64,000 nt of DNA from Mesorhizobium sp. AR10. GTDB taxonomy: Bacteria; Pseudomonadota; Alphaproteobacteria; Rhizobiales; Rhizobiaceae. The stretch is from contig NZ_CP080524.1 of NCBI RefSeq assembly GCF_024746795.1, positions 4,504,001 to 4,568,000 on the forward strand, given 5' to 3'. The position numbers and the translations under genes were made by a program. Of the stretch, positions 38,793 through 47,523 are shown one piece after another (position 1 is the first letter of the stretch; every line of letters begins with the position of its first letter). The notes beneath the pieces were generated by a model. The model was not told where the DNA came from. It worked only from the letters and a program-made list of their open reading frames with translations, and did not search any database.

Positions 38793-39548
38793 TCAGGCGA
38801 AGTGGATTTCAGCGCCCTGACGTTCGAAATCCGCGAGGATCGCGGCCGGGGCGGTCTTTTCGACCACCAGATGGCGGATCGCGTCGGGTCCGGCGACGCG
38901 GTAGGGCGCGGCGGTGGCCAGCTTGTCGTTGGTGACGGCAATGACGATGCCGGCGCTGTTCCTGGCCATGGCCCGCTTCACTTCGGCCTCCGCCGAATCG
39001 AAAGCCGTCACACCGCGTGAGGCGTCGAGACCGCAGGAGCCCAGAAAAAACAGATCAGCGCCAAGCTGTGCGACGGCAGCCAGCGTATCGCCACCGACGC
39101 AGGTTCCGAGGTCACGGTCGAACCTACCGCCAAGGACGATCAGTTCGACCAGAGCGTGATCGGACACGGCCGAGGCGACGCCGAGCGAATTGGTGGCTAT
39201 GGTCAGTTCGAGATGGCGCGGAATGGCCCTGGCGATCGCAGCATTGGTGGTGCCGCCATCAATGAACAGGCTCTGCCCGCTTGAGAGCAATGCCACCGCC
39301 GCGCTCGCCAGCCGTCTCTTTTCCTCGACCGCATGGCCACCGCGCAGATCGATCGGCGCCGCGAAGGGCGCCGGCGCGACCGCGCCACCATAGACGCGGC
39401 GGCATTGTCCGGCCTTTGCCAGCTCCCTGAGGTCCCGGCGGACCGTGTCCTCCGAAACACCGAAGCGGGTCGCTAGCTCGCCGGCCAATACCCTCCCTTC
39501 CGCCGCAAGCCGGTCGCGGATGAGCTGATGCCGTTCATCGGTGAGCAT
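38793..39548 (-). CDS. DeoR-family regulator
   Basis: 251 residues. The N-terminal HTH (RHQLIRDRLAAEGRVLAGEL, then FGVSEDTVRRDLRELAKAG) and a sugar-isomerase-like effector domain with GGTTNAAIARAI and FLGSCGLD. The ATG at 39548 has AGGA eight bases upstream; in-frame ATGs further up fall in the operator region. It is divergent from the MFS gene at 39665. Confidence 0.88.
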   Translation of the reverse strand: MLTDERHQLIRDRLAAEGRVLAGELATRFGVSEDTVRRDLRELAKAGQCRRVYGGAVAPAPFAAPIDLRGGHAVEEKRRLASAAVALLSSGQSLFIDGGTTNAAIARAIPRHLELTIATNSLGVASAVSDHALVELIVLGGRFDRDLGTCVGGDTLAAVAQLGADLFFLGSCGLDASRGVTAFDSAEAEVKRAMARNSAGIVIAVTNDKLATAAPYRVAGPDAIRHLVVEKTAPAAILADFERQGAEIHFA

Positions 39549-39574
39549 TGCATGATCCTGTTTCTTCATGCACG

Positions 39575-39605
39575 TTCTTGCATGTTTTGCATGATTATGC
39601 AAGAA
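39575..39605. promoter_or_regulatory. Putative DeoR operator
   Basis: TTCTTGCAT-N13-ATGCAAGAA, a perfect 9-base inverted repeat with a further TTGCATG inside the spacer. It lies in the 116-base divergent spacer between the regulator and the MFS gene. Confidence 0.55.
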
Positions 39606-39664
39606 ACAGGCACCGACAGTTGGACAAGCCAGCCGCCGGCCTCTCTTTCGCTGAAAGCACTGCG

Positions 39665-40897
39665 ATGACCCTTGGCCTCAGCCTCGCCCCTCAACACCGG
39701 GTCTATGCCGGGTTTGGAATCTATTCGTTTGCAATGGGCAACATCTTCCCGCGGCTGCCCGACATCAAGCATGCCATGGACATCCAGGACGGCACGCTCG
39801 GGCTCAGCCTGATCGGCACGCCGATCGGCACCTTGACCGCGCTTACGCTGGCCGCGCCGATCGTGGAGCGCGTCGGCTTCCGCCGTGCGCTGCTCGGGCT
39901 GGTGCCGCTGCTGGCCGCAGCCTATGCCATAGCGGTGCACGCACCGGGGCCTGTCGCCCTGTTCCTGATGCTGTTTCCGGTTGGGCTGATGATCGGCAGC
40001 ATCGAGATCGTGCTCAATGTCGAGGCAGACAGGACGGAATTCCTGCTCAAGCGCCGCATCATGAACCGGGCGCATTCGTTCTGGAGCATGGGGTTTTTCG
40101 GCGCCGGCCTGTTCGGCGCGGCTCTGGCACATCTTGGCGTGTCGCCGCAACTGCACCTAGCCATGGTCGTGCCGATGGTGGCGGTATCGATGGCACTGTT
40201 TCTCGGGGGCTACCAGCCGGCGCCGAGCCGCTTCGCCGGCAATGGCGACAAGGCGCCGAAGCTGGCGCGGCCGACACTGCCGATCCTCGTCCTCGTCGCT
40301 GTAACGCTGTCGGCAATGCTGATGGAGGGCGCCAGCATCGACTGGTCGGCGATCTACATGCGCACCGTGTTCGACTCGGGGCCTTTCATTGCCGGGTTCA
40401 CGGTGGCGCTGTTTGCGTTCCCGCAAGCAACCACGCGTTTCTTCGCCGACAGCTTCGTCGAACGGCACTCGCCAAGCGGCGTAGCACGTGTGCTGTTGGC
40501 GAGCATGGCAGCGGGCGTGCTGCTCGTCTTCCTGTCGCCTGCCCCATTCCTGTCCATGCTGGGCTTTGCCCTTTTGGGCATCGGCAGCAGCGCGCTCTTT
40601 CCGCTGGCGATCTCCGCGGCCGCCCAGCGGACGGATCGTCCGGCGGCAATCAATGTCGCAGCGCTGTCGCAGATCTCCTTCGTCGCCTTCCTGCTCGGCC
40701 CGCCGCTGCTCGGCTTCGTCTCGGACCATTGGGGCATCCGTTCGGCCTTTGCCATCGGCATCCCGTTCATCGTGCTCAGCCTGCTGACCGCAGGATCGCT
40801 TGGCCGACGGCCAGCCTCGGATAGTCCTGCAAAGTCGTCGAGCGAGGCATTCGACCCGGCCCGGCAGGAAATAGCAGCACCGACCGGCGAGGCATGA
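39665..40897 (+). CDS. MFS transporter
   Basis: 410 residues, twelve helices (for example VYAGFGIYSFAMGNIFPRLPD, SFWSMGFFGAGLFGAAL). The pattern resembles the fucose permease/YbjJ branch of MFS. The ATG at 39665 is chosen because the open frame upstream lies in the operator. It is probably controlled by the divergent DeoR protein. The substrate may be a sugar-like compound, but this is inference. Confidence 0.85.
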   Translation: MTLGLSLAPQHRVYAGFGIYSFAMGNIFPRLPDIKHAMDIQDGTLGLSLIGTPIGTLTALTLAAPIVERVGFRRALLGLVPLLAAAYAIAVHAPGPVALFLMLFPVGLMIGSIEIVLNVEADRTEFLLKRRIMNRAHSFWSMGFFGAGLFGAALAHLGVSPQLHLAMVVPMVAVSMALFLGGYQPAPSRFAGNGDKAPKLARPTLPILVLVAVTLSAMLMEGASIDWSAIYMRTVFDSGPFIAGFTVALFAFPQATTRFFADSFVERHSPSGVARVLLASMAAGVLLVFLSPAPFLSMLGFALLGIGSSALFPLAISAAAQRTDRPAAINVAALSQISFVAFLLGPPLLGFVSDHWGIRSAFAIGIPFIVLSLLTAGSLGRRPASDSPAKSSSEAFDPARQEIAAPTGEA

Positions 40898-41047
40898 ACG
40901 GCTCTCCCTGAGGCGGACCGGTCGCATCAAGGCGCCAGCAACCCGAAACTCAATCCGAGGCACCAAACAAGCCTGTTGGGGGATAAGCCGCTGGCAATGG
41001 CCGCACCGATGGTTCAGAAAAGCACAGCCATCTAACCGCGGTCCTCC

Positions 41048-42292
41048 ATGTCCTCCATCCGCCCGCTGATCCCGCTCCTCATCGCCGCCGGCATCCTGCT
41101 TGGCGGCAATGGCCTGCAGAGCACCCTGATCGCGCTGCGCGGCGCGCAGGAGGGGTTTTCGGCCTCGACCATCGGCCTGATGGGTACGTTCTATTTCGCC
41201 GGCTTCCTGCTCGGCTGCCTGGCCGTCACCCGCATCATGAAGGCCGTCGGCCATGTGCGCGCCTTCGCGGCACTCGCCGCGATCGCTTCCGCCGGAACGT
41301 TGCTGCTCGTGCTGGTCATCGATCCGGTGATGTGGTGCGCGGTGCGCTTTGCCGGCGGCTTCTGCTTTGCCGGGCTGTTCACCATCATGGAAGCCTGGCT
41401 CAACTCCGGGGTCGCCAATAAGGACCGCGCACGAGTGCTGGCCATCTACAGGATGGTCGACATCGGTTCGGTGACGGGCGCGCAGTTTCTGATCCCGATC
41501 TTCGGCGCCGGCGGTTTCGCCATCTTCGCCATCATGTCGATCATGATCACCCTGTCGCTGGTGCCGGTTTCGCTCGGCGACCGTTCCAACCCGGCGCCGC
41601 CGGAAGAGGTCAAGCTAGACCTGGCGCGCGTCTGGCGGATTTCGCCGCTCGGCTGCTTCGGCTGCATTGCCGTCGGCGTCACCAACAGCGCCTTCCGCAC
41701 GCTGTCGCCTGTCTATGCCGAACAGATCGGCATGTCGGTCGCCGATGTCGTCACTTTCGTCAGCGTCGGCATCTTCGGCGGCGCCATCATCCAATACCCG
41801 CTCGGCTACCTCTCCGACCGCTGGGACCGGCGCTCCGTGCTTTTGATCACCACCTGCTGCGCGATGTTTGCCGCACTGGCGCTGGTGTTCGTGGCGGGCA
41901 CCAACCCGTCCCTCAACTTCATCATCATCTTCATTTTCGGCTGCTTCGCCATGCCGCTCTATTCGCTGTCGGCGGCGCATTCCAACGACCGCGCCGACAA
42001 GGGCGAGTTCGTGCTGATCAACGCAGCCTTGATGCTGTTTTATTCCTTCGGCGCCATTGGCGGCCCGTTCGCCGCCTCGACGGCGATGCAATATTTCGGG
42101 CCAAGCGCGCTGTTCGTGTTCAGCGCCACCGTCTACGCGATCTTTGTCGTCGTCATCCTCTACCGGATGCAGGTGCGCTCCGGCGTGCCGGCAGGCAAAC
42201 GCAGCCGTTTCATCGCACTTTTGCGCACATCGACGGTTTTCGCACGACTGGCGAGGCGCAGCGGCGATTCCGACAGCTCCGCGGAACCCTGA
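41048..42292 (+). CDS. MFS transporter, YcaD-like
   Basis: 414 residues, twelve helices. MFYFAGFLLGC-like TM2 and ITEAWLN-like features (here FTIMEAWLNSGVANKDRARV) are typical of the YcaD/UMF family. A central loop contains YPLGYLSDRWDRRSVL, the second copy of the MFS loop motif. The substrate is unknown. Confidence 0.85.
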   Translation: MSSIRPLIPLLIAAGILLGGNGLQSTLIALRGAQEGFSASTIGLMGTFYFAGFLLGCLAVTRIMKAVGHVRAFAALAAIASAGTLLLVLVIDPVMWCAVRFAGGFCFAGLFTIMEAWLNSGVANKDRARVLAIYRMVDIGSVTGAQFLIPIFGAGGFAIFAIMSIMITLSLVPVSLGDRSNPAPPEEVKLDLARVWRISPLGCFGCIAVGVTNSAFRTLSPVYAEQIGMSVADVVTFVSVGIFGGAIIQYPLGYLSDRWDRRSVLLITTCCAMFAALALVFVAGTNPSLNFIIIFIFGCFAMPLYSLSAAHSNDRADKGEFVLINAALMLFYSFGAIGGPFAASTAMQYFGPSALFVFSATVYAIFVVVILYRMQVRSGVPAGKRSRFIALLRTSTVFARLARRSGDSDSSAEP

Positions 42293-42367
42293 TGAAGGGG
42301 CCGCGGCTTGACGAAAGCCCGCGCGGCTGAAATTGAAAGAGACCGTACCCTTGCCAAAAGCGATTTG

Positions 42368-43519
42368 ATGCACGTCATCACCACCCAGAATGAACTCGAG
42401 ACCGTTCTCGCCGCGTTCGAAAAGTCGGATTTCGTCACCGTCGACACCGAATTCATTCGCGAAACGACCTTTTGGCCGATCCTGTGCCTGATCCAGATGG
42501 CGGCGCCGGGCGTCACGGCGCTGATTGATCCGCTATCGCCCGACATCGACCTGAAGCCATTCTTCAGGCTGATGGCCAACGAGGCCGTCGTCAAAGTCTT
42601 CCATGCGGCGCGCCAGGACATCGAAATCATCGTTCATCTCGGCGACCTCGTGCCGCATCCGGTGTTCGACACCCAGGTGGCAGCGATGGTCTGCGGCTTT
42701 GGCGACAGCGTTTCCTACGACCAGCTGGTGCAGCGGATCACCGGCGCGCGGCTCGACAAATCCTCGCGTTTCACCGACTGGCGCCACCGGCCGCTGTCCG
42801 ACAAGCAGCTCGACTACGCGCTTGCCGACGTCACCCATCTGATCGAGGTCTACCAGCACCTCAGCGCCGAACTGGTGCGCGAAAACCGCGCCCATTGGCT
42901 GAACGAGGAAATGGAGGTGCTGACTTCGCGCGAGACCTACGATCCGCATCCCGAAGATGCCTGGAAGCGGCTGAAGATGCGGCTGCGCAAGCCGCAAGAG
43001 TTGGCGATCGTGCAGGCGGTGGCGGCATGGCGCGAACGCGAAGCGCGCGAACGCGACGTGCCGCGCGGCCGGGTGCTGAAGGACGACGCGATCTACGAGA
43101 TCGCCCAGCAGGCGCCGCGCGACGCAGCCGCCCTCGCCAAGCTGCGCACCACGCCGAAAGGCTGGGAACGCTCATCGACGGCAACGGCACTGCTTGGCGT
43201 GGTCGCAGCCGCCCTTGCCTTGCCCAGGGAAGAGATGCCGAAGCTGCCGAAGAATTTTCAGCCGCCGGAAGGCTCGAGTGCTGCCGCCGAACTGCTGAAG
43301 GTGCTGCTGCGGATCGTCGCCGAAAAGGAAGGAGTCGCCTCGAAGGTGCTCGCCTCCAGCGACGACATCGACCGCATCTCTGCCGAGGGCGAAGCTGCCG
43401 ACGTGCCGGCCCTTCAGGGCTGGCGGCGCGCCGTGTTCGGCGAAGCCGCGCTGAAACTGGTGCGCGGCGAGATCGGCATCAAGTTCGACAAGCGCAAGAT
43501 CGCGGTGTTCGATCTATAA
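42368..43519 (+). CDS. rnd: Ribonuclease D
   Basis: 383 residues from MHVITTQNELETVL. DEDD exonuclease motifs: VTVDTEFIRE (D, E), VFHAARQDIEII (D) and YALADVTHLIEVYQ (Y, D). An HRDC domain follows (ELAIVQAVAAWREREARERD). It trims tRNA 3' ends. The upstream TTG-started extension has no ribosome binding site and is not taken. Confidence 0.93.
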   Translation: MHVITTQNELETVLAAFEKSDFVTVDTEFIRETTFWPILCLIQMAAPGVTALIDPLSPDIDLKPFFRLMANEAVVKVFHAARQDIEIIVHLGDLVPHPVFDTQVAAMVCGFGDSVSYDQLVQRITGARLDKSSRFTDWRHRPLSDKQLDYALADVTHLIEVYQHLSAELVRENRAHWLNEEMEVLTSRETYDPHPEDAWKRLKMRLRKPQELAIVQAVAAWREREARERDVPRGRVLKDDAIYEIAQQAPRDAAALAKLRTTPKGWERSSTATALLGVVAAALALPREEMPKLPKNFQPPEGSSAAAELLKVLLRIVAEKEGVASKVLASSDDIDRISAEGEAADVPALQGWRRAVFGEAALKLVRGEIGIKFDKRKIAVFDL

Positions 43520-43549
43520 GGCTCCGCCTCTTCCACCCTTGGGTGTCAA

Positions 43550-43942
43550 ATGCTGCACCATGTCGAAATCTACGTCTCGGACTTGGACGTTACGTTCGAG
43601 TTCTGGTCAAAGATCCTCGCAAGGCTCGGATACAGAGAGACAGCATTCTGGGGGGAAGGCTTCACGCTGAGCAATGACAGGGATGCTTATCTGACATTTG
43701 TAAAAGTCAGCAAGAAGCATGAATCCCATAGATATCATCGATCCGGCGTCGGATTGAATCACCTCGCCTTCAAGGTCCCGGGCAGAACCCTGGTCGACGA
43801 GTTGAGACAGTTCTGTGTCGAGAACGGGGTTCCCCTGTTGTACGACGACAGGTACCCCTTCGCCAATGGCGATCAGAATTACTACGCGCTCTATATCGAA
43901 GACCCCGACCGGATAAAGGTTGAGTTCGTCGCAGCTGATTAG
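43550..43942 (+). CDS. VOC-family (glyoxalase-like) protein
   Basis: 130 residues, one VOC fold: MLHHVEIYVSDLDVTFEFW at the start with a metal-ligand His, GLNHLAFKVPG in the middle and YALYIEDPDRIKVEFV at the end with the final Glu. This is the arrangement of small dioxygenase/glyoxalase-like proteins. Substrate unknown. It is AT-richer than its neighbours and may be acquired. Confidence 0.85.
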   Translation: MLHHVEIYVSDLDVTFEFWSKILARLGYRETAFWGEGFTLSNDRDAYLTFVKVSKKHESHRYHRSGVGLNHLAFKVPGRTLVDELRQFCVENGVPLLYDDRYPFANGDQNYYALYIEDPDRIKVEFVAAD

Positions 43943-43950
43943 CTCTCGGA

Positions 43951-43998
43951 GACCCCCGCTCCGCTTTGCGGAGCGACCCTCTCCACAAGGGGGAGGGT
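43951..43998. terminator. Double hairpin between convergent genes
   Basis: GCTCCGC-TTT-GCGGAGC (43958-43974), then a stem between ACCCTCTCC and GGGAGGGT (43976-43998). The sequence resembles an interspersed rhizobial repeat. It sits between the VOC gene and the convergent MAPEG gene and may act as terminator for both. Confidence 0.45.
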
Positions 43999-44008
43999 AA
44001 GGTCCAGC

Positions 44009-44428
44009 TCAGACCACAGTGAGGAGATGCAGCGCGAACCAGATCCATGCCAGAAAAAGAATCACCGCGCCCACGTAGAAGGCGCGGCTGCGAAACAGCA
44101 GCTTGTTGCTGGTGAGGTGGACCCAGGCGTGCGCGTAGCGGGAAATCACAAAAATCCACATCAACACCAGCGTCAGGTAATTGACGCCGTTGGTCATATG
44201 CAGCGCAAGGCACAGCACGTAGAAAAGCACCGGCAGTTCGAACTGGTTGATGAGGTTGTTGGCGACGGTGACGCTGGACGCCGGCTCGGTCGTGCGAACC
44301 TTGTATTGACCTACCCTGGCCTCGCCTGATCTGATCGCGCCATAGCGGCGCTGGGCCATCACGCCATAGACGATGAAAACCAGCAGAACCTGCGCCAGAA
44401 CAGGCCAGAAGATCGCGGTCTGGTTCAT
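44009..44428 (-). CDS. MAPEG-family membrane protein
   Basis: 139 residues with four helices. MAPEG features include the N-terminal LAQVLLVFIVYGVMAQRR, NNLINQFELPVLFYVLCL and the C-terminal SRYAHAWVHLTSNKLLFRS. The family holds glutathione-dependent enzymes and related proteins in bacteria. The start at 44428 has AGGGCTACTCA before it. Confidence 0.85.
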   Translation of the reverse strand: MNQTAIFWPVLAQVLLVFIVYGVMAQRRYGAIRSGEARVGQYKVRTTEPASSVTVANNLINQFELPVLFYVLCLALHMTNGVNYLTLVLMWIFVISRYAHAWVHLTSNKLLFRSRAFYVGAVILFLAWIWFALHLLTVV

Positions 44429-44456
44429 TGAGTAGCCCTGCCCTGTTAGGATTGAA

Positions 44457-45137
44457 TCACGCCTGGCGCCGCCGCTGGCCGGCCAGGGTGAACGCCGCAA
44501 TGACGATCACCGGGATCGCCAGAAGCGCGAATTTGGTGACGATCAGCGATGATGCGAAAGACAGCGAATCCGGATTGGCCGCCAGGAAATCAGACAGCAA
44601 CCGCGCCACAGCTATGTTTTGCGCATAGTCGGCAACCGTGTAGGGCAGCACCAGAACCAGCGCGACCAGCGACTGCAGCTGCGATGGCATAGCACGAAAA
44701 TTCTTCAGCTGCCGCCCGGTGGCCAGAATCAGGCTGATCAGGGTCAGCGACAGCAGCGCCGGAAACAGAAGGTCGAAGGTCAGATAGTGCCAGACGAGGA
44801 TGATCTCGCCGCCGCGCCGGCCGAGCGCCGTAAGCCAGGCCATGCCCTCGTCCGGGGTGAAGCCGCCAAAGCGCATATCGAGCGATGGCAGCCCGCCGCT
44901 CAGGCTGCGGAAATAGAAGAATTCCATGGCTGTCATGGCGATGAAAACCACCGCGGACGCGAAACAGAGTGCTGCGGCGTGGCGTGACAGCCGCAGGATC
45001 ATCGCCGTCAGGTTCCGCCAGACGCCATTCTGGTCAAATTCCGCCGGGATAATTCGGGCTTTCGCGCCATCCGCCTGGCTCAACGCCTTGTCGAGCAAGG
45101 GATTTGTGCCTTTTCCCTTATAAGTCATTGTTTTCAT
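44457..45137 (-). CDS. Membrane protein of unknown function
   Basis: 226 residues with about four helices after a soluble 45-residue start (KTMTYKGKGTNPLLDKALS). Helices: AAALCFASAVVFIAMTAMEFF, LTFDLLFPALLSLTLISLILA, LVALVLVLPYTVADYAQ and LALLAIPVIVIAAF. A shorter start at 45002 (MILRLSRHAA) is possible. Its 5' end lies about 110 bases from the integrase gene, so the integration junction may be close or inside the promoter. Confidence 0.55.
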   Translation of the reverse strand: MKTMTYKGKGTNPLLDKALSQADGAKARIIPAEFDQNGVWRNLTAMILRLSRHAAALCFASAVVFIAMTAMEFFYFRSLSGGLPSLDMRFGGFTPDEGMAWLTALGRRGGEIILVWHYLTFDLLFPALLSLTLISLILATGRQLKNFRAMPSQLQSLVALVLVLPYTVADYAQNIAVARLLSDFLAANPDSLSFASSLIVTKFALLAIPVIVIAAFTLAGQRRRQA

Positions 45138-45203
45138 GTGTGCCGCAGCCCTGCCGATCGTTGCCACTCTTTACCTTTGACACGCCACAATCTACCATTG
45201 TTT

Positions 45204-45224
45204 GTGCTGACACAGCGCTGACAC
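45204..45224 (+). promoter_or_regulatory. Arm-type repeat upstream of integrase
   Basis: GTGCTGACAC (45204-45213) followed by GCTGACAC (45217-45224). The exact reverse complement GTGTCAGCAC lies at 46519-46528, past the integrase stop. Such short repeats around int are typical arm sites. The assignment is inference. Confidence 0.4.
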
Positions 45225-45247
45225 GGCCTCGAACGGGAGCAAGGACA

Positions 45248-46489
45248 ATGGCAGAACCCCTCGGTTCCGACAAAGAGATAGCGAAATTACCGAGTCCCGG
45301 GAAGGGCCAGCGCCTTTTCTGGGACGGCGATGTGCCTGGATTCGGTGTTCGCGTTACCTCCGCCGGCGCTCGCAGTTTCATATTCAACTATCGCGTTCGC
45401 GGCACAGGTAAAGAGCGACGCTACACAATTGGGTCGGCTGGCGACTGGAAAGTCAGCGCCGCTCGGTTGGAGGCCAAGCGGCTTCGAAAGGTTGTCGACC
45501 TGGGCGGTGATCCATTGGGCGACATCGAGGCGTCACGTCGGCAGGCAGACGAGGGGAAGAAGCGCAACAAGACGGTCAGCGACCTGTGCGACGACTTTGA
45601 GGCGAACCACCTGCCCGCGCTGCGCCCAGCGAGCCGAAAGTTTTACCGCCTCGCCATGAAGAACCACATTCGACCGGCGCTCGGCAAGAAGCGGATCGAG
45701 GACGTCGAACGGAGCGATGTCGAGAAGCTTTTCAAGAAGCTGTCGGACCGCGGCTGGCGCCACCAGGCCAATCAGTGCGTCACCCTTATCTCGACGCTGT
45801 TCGCCTACGCGAAGCATCCCGATCGCCGCTGGTACGTCGGCGAGAACCCCGCCGCGGGCGTCAAGAAATTCAGCCTCGCAGGCAGGGAGCGCTACCTGAG
45901 CCCGGCCGAGACGAAACGGTTGGCCCGGGCAGTCGATGATCTCGACGACAGGCAGGCCGCCGCCATCATTCGGGTGCTGCTGCTGACCGGTGCACGCGTC
46001 GGCGAGACATGCCGGATGCGTTGGGAGCAAATCGACTTCCGCCGAGCGGTCTGGACCAAGCCGGCCAGCACCACGAAGCAGAAGAAGGATCACCGCCTCC
46101 CCATCACCGCCCCGGTTCTGGAGGTTCTGTCGACGGTCCAAAAGGAGCAGGATCCGGCCTCCGAGTGGGTGTTTCCCGGCCGGAGCAAGGAAGGCTTTCG
46201 CAATGACATCCGCGCGGCCTGGAGCGCTGCGCTGAAAGCGGCGGAGATCAAGAGCCTACGGGTGCACGACCTGCGGCACAGCTTCGCCAGCACGCTGGTC
46301 GGCGGCGGCTTTTCGCTGCCCATGATCGGGGCCGCGCTGGGCCACAGCAACGTCTCGACGACCATGAGGTATGCGCATCTCGCCGACGATCCGCTACGCG
46401 CTGCGATGACGCGAGCTGCCGATCTGATCGTGGCCTCAAGCACGAACGACGGGGCCGAGATCCTGCCGATGCCAGAGCGGCGGGCCTGA
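45248..46489 (+). CDS. Tyrosine recombinase/integrase with arm-DNA-binding domain
   Basis: 413 residues. An N-terminal DUF4102-like arm-binding domain (FWDGDVPGFGVRVTSAGARSFI, YTIGSAGDW) is followed by a core-binding helical domain and the catalytic domain. The catalytic set can be seen: Arg in LTGARVGETCRM, Lys near KQKKDHRLPI, HDLRHSFAS, and GHSNVSTTMRYAHL with the nucleophile Tyr. The ATG at 45248 has GGAGCAAGGACA. It marks the left part of an accessory element. Confidence 0.93.
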   Translation: MAEPLGSDKEIAKLPSPGKGQRLFWDGDVPGFGVRVTSAGARSFIFNYRVRGTGKERRYTIGSAGDWKVSAARLEAKRLRKVVDLGGDPLGDIEASRRQADEGKKRNKTVSDLCDDFEANHLPALRPASRKFYRLAMKNHIRPALGKKRIEDVERSDVEKLFKKLSDRGWRHQANQCVTLISTLFAYAKHPDRRWYVGENPAAGVKKFSLAGRERYLSPAETKRLARAVDDLDDRQAAAIIRVLLLTGARVGETCRMRWEQIDFRRAVWTKPASTTKQKKDHRLPITAPVLEVLSTVQKEQDPASEWVFPGRSKEGFRNDIRAAWSAALKAAEIKSLRVHDLRHSFASTLVGGGFSLPMIGAALGHSNVSTTMRYAHLADDPLRAAMTRAADLIVASSTNDGAEILPMPERRA

Positions 46490-46518
46490 ATGAACGACCT
46501 CAGCACTCGATAGGATGC

Positions 46519-46600
46519 GTGTCAGCACATGGTCAGCTAGTGTAACCATTTTGGTGACAGTCTAGCCGAGTGGGCTGGTGGTGTAACCGTTTTGGTTACA
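46519..46600. promoter_or_regulatory. Arm repeat and two TGTAACC operators
   Basis: After the GTGTCAGCAC at 46519-46528 come TGTAACC-N5-GGTGACA (46541-46559) and TGTAACC-N5-GGTTACA (46582-46600), 41 bases apart. The second is a perfect inverted repeat. They lie about 220 bases before the small HTH gene and could bind it. The rest of the 46490-46821 gap holds no supported gene. Confidence 0.5.
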
Positions 46601-46821
46601 ATCACCAATGCTGTTGAAAAACTTACCTTTGCCGATTGAACCTTAGCTGTTCCTGCTCTATATCCTATTGCATCCCTACCACGGAGATTTTGACCAAGCG
46701 GGGACCACTCCTCACGGAGCCGCAAGGTCAAGAAAACGCGCTGGCGCGAGCTGGCGTACCGAGCAATTGCGCTTGGGCGATCTCCTTGTGGCTCGTCGGC
46801 GCACCTTGAATGGAGTCTCCG

Positions 46822-47043
46822 ATGGAAGGGAAACCTTCGCTGATTGATGAGTGGCAATATGAGGACGACTTCGCCGCCTCCAACGGGCTATCGAAGCGCC
46901 AGGTCGCACGGCTGCGAAAGAACGTCGACGGATTGCCTTACGCCGTCCTAGGCAAGCGGGTCATCGTTCACGTGCCGACCGCACGCGACTGGCTGATGAA
47001 GCGGCTGATCACCCCGAACCCCTCGCGCGATGCACGCCGATGA
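46822..47043 (+). CDS. Excisionase-like / HTH DNA-binding protein (73 aa)
   Basis: Acidic start (EGKPSLIDEWQYEDDFAASN) followed by a winged-HTH-like segment GLSKRQVARLRKNVDGLPYAVLGKRVIVHVPTARDWL. This pattern suits MerR-like excisionases or phage regulators that share an element with an integrase. The start at 46822 has GGAG six bases upstream. The stop overlaps the next gene by ATGA, the first of a chain of overlaps. Confidence 0.65.
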   Translation: MEGKPSLIDEWQYEDDFAASNGLSKRQVARLRKNVDGLPYAVLGKRVIVHVPTARDWLMKRLITPNPSRDARR

Positions 47044-47264
47044 TCGCGGCCGACCTCCACGCCGGCGGGTCTACCGGCCTCGACCACGAAAGCAGCGCCG
47101 TCATCGATGAGGCGGCACGCTGGATCGCGACAAGGCCTCATCGAATGGATCGGCCGACAGTGCCTCTTTTGCGCAGTCGGTTTGGCCTCACCTCTACTGA
47201 AGAGTGCGTGGCGTTAACCGAGGCTGCAAAATCGGGAGGCGCCAATGCGACCGACCAGAAATGA
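47040..47264 (+). CDS. Small protein of unknown function, member 1 of a paralogous pair
   Basis: 74 residues. The core AARWIATRPHRMDRPTVPLLRSRFGLTSTEEC matches the next gene's AADWYVAHRNTCERPVVVALRKRFGLTALEAC. It is ATGA-coupled to the gene before and overlaps the next by 20 bases. The role is unknown; it sits in a mobile-element cassette. Confidence 0.6.
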   Translation: MIAADLHAGGSTGLDHESSAVIDEAARWIATRPHRMDRPTVPLLRSRFGLTSTEECVALTEAAKSGGANATDQK

Positions 47265-47523
47265 TGAAGGCCGGCTCGCGACGGCAATCGCGAAACCGGC
47301 CACGGTCAAAATCGAAATCCCTAGCACAGGAGACAAAATCGACCGGTCGCACCATATTGGTTCGCTGGTCGACCAGCAAGCGGTCGACCAGGCCGCCGAC
47401 TGGTATGTTGCACATCGCAACACCTGCGAGCGGCCCGTTGTGGTGGCGCTGCGCAAGCGCTTCGGGCTCACTGCGCTGGAGGCTTGCCGCACCCTGGCGA
47501 GGGCTGGCGAGGTGGCACAATGA
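47245..47523 (+). CDS. Small protein of unknown function, member 2 of a paralogous pair
   Basis: 92 residues, with GGGAGGCGCCA before the ATG. It is longer at the N-terminus than member 1 and shares its helical core (residues about 45-85). ATGA-coupled to the next gene. Small proteins with an RFGLT-x-x-E-C helix are found in rhizobial prophage-like elements. Function unknown. Confidence 0.65.
   Translation: MRPTRNDEGRLATAIAKPATVKIEIPSTGDKIDRSHHIGSLVDQQAVDQAADWYVAHRNTCERPVVVALRKRFGLTALEACRTLARAGEVAQ

Noticed and set aside
45050..45247. tRNA gene sought as the integration target
   Set aside because: No GGTTCRA T-loop or cloverleaf found here; none was recognised elsewhere in the window either.
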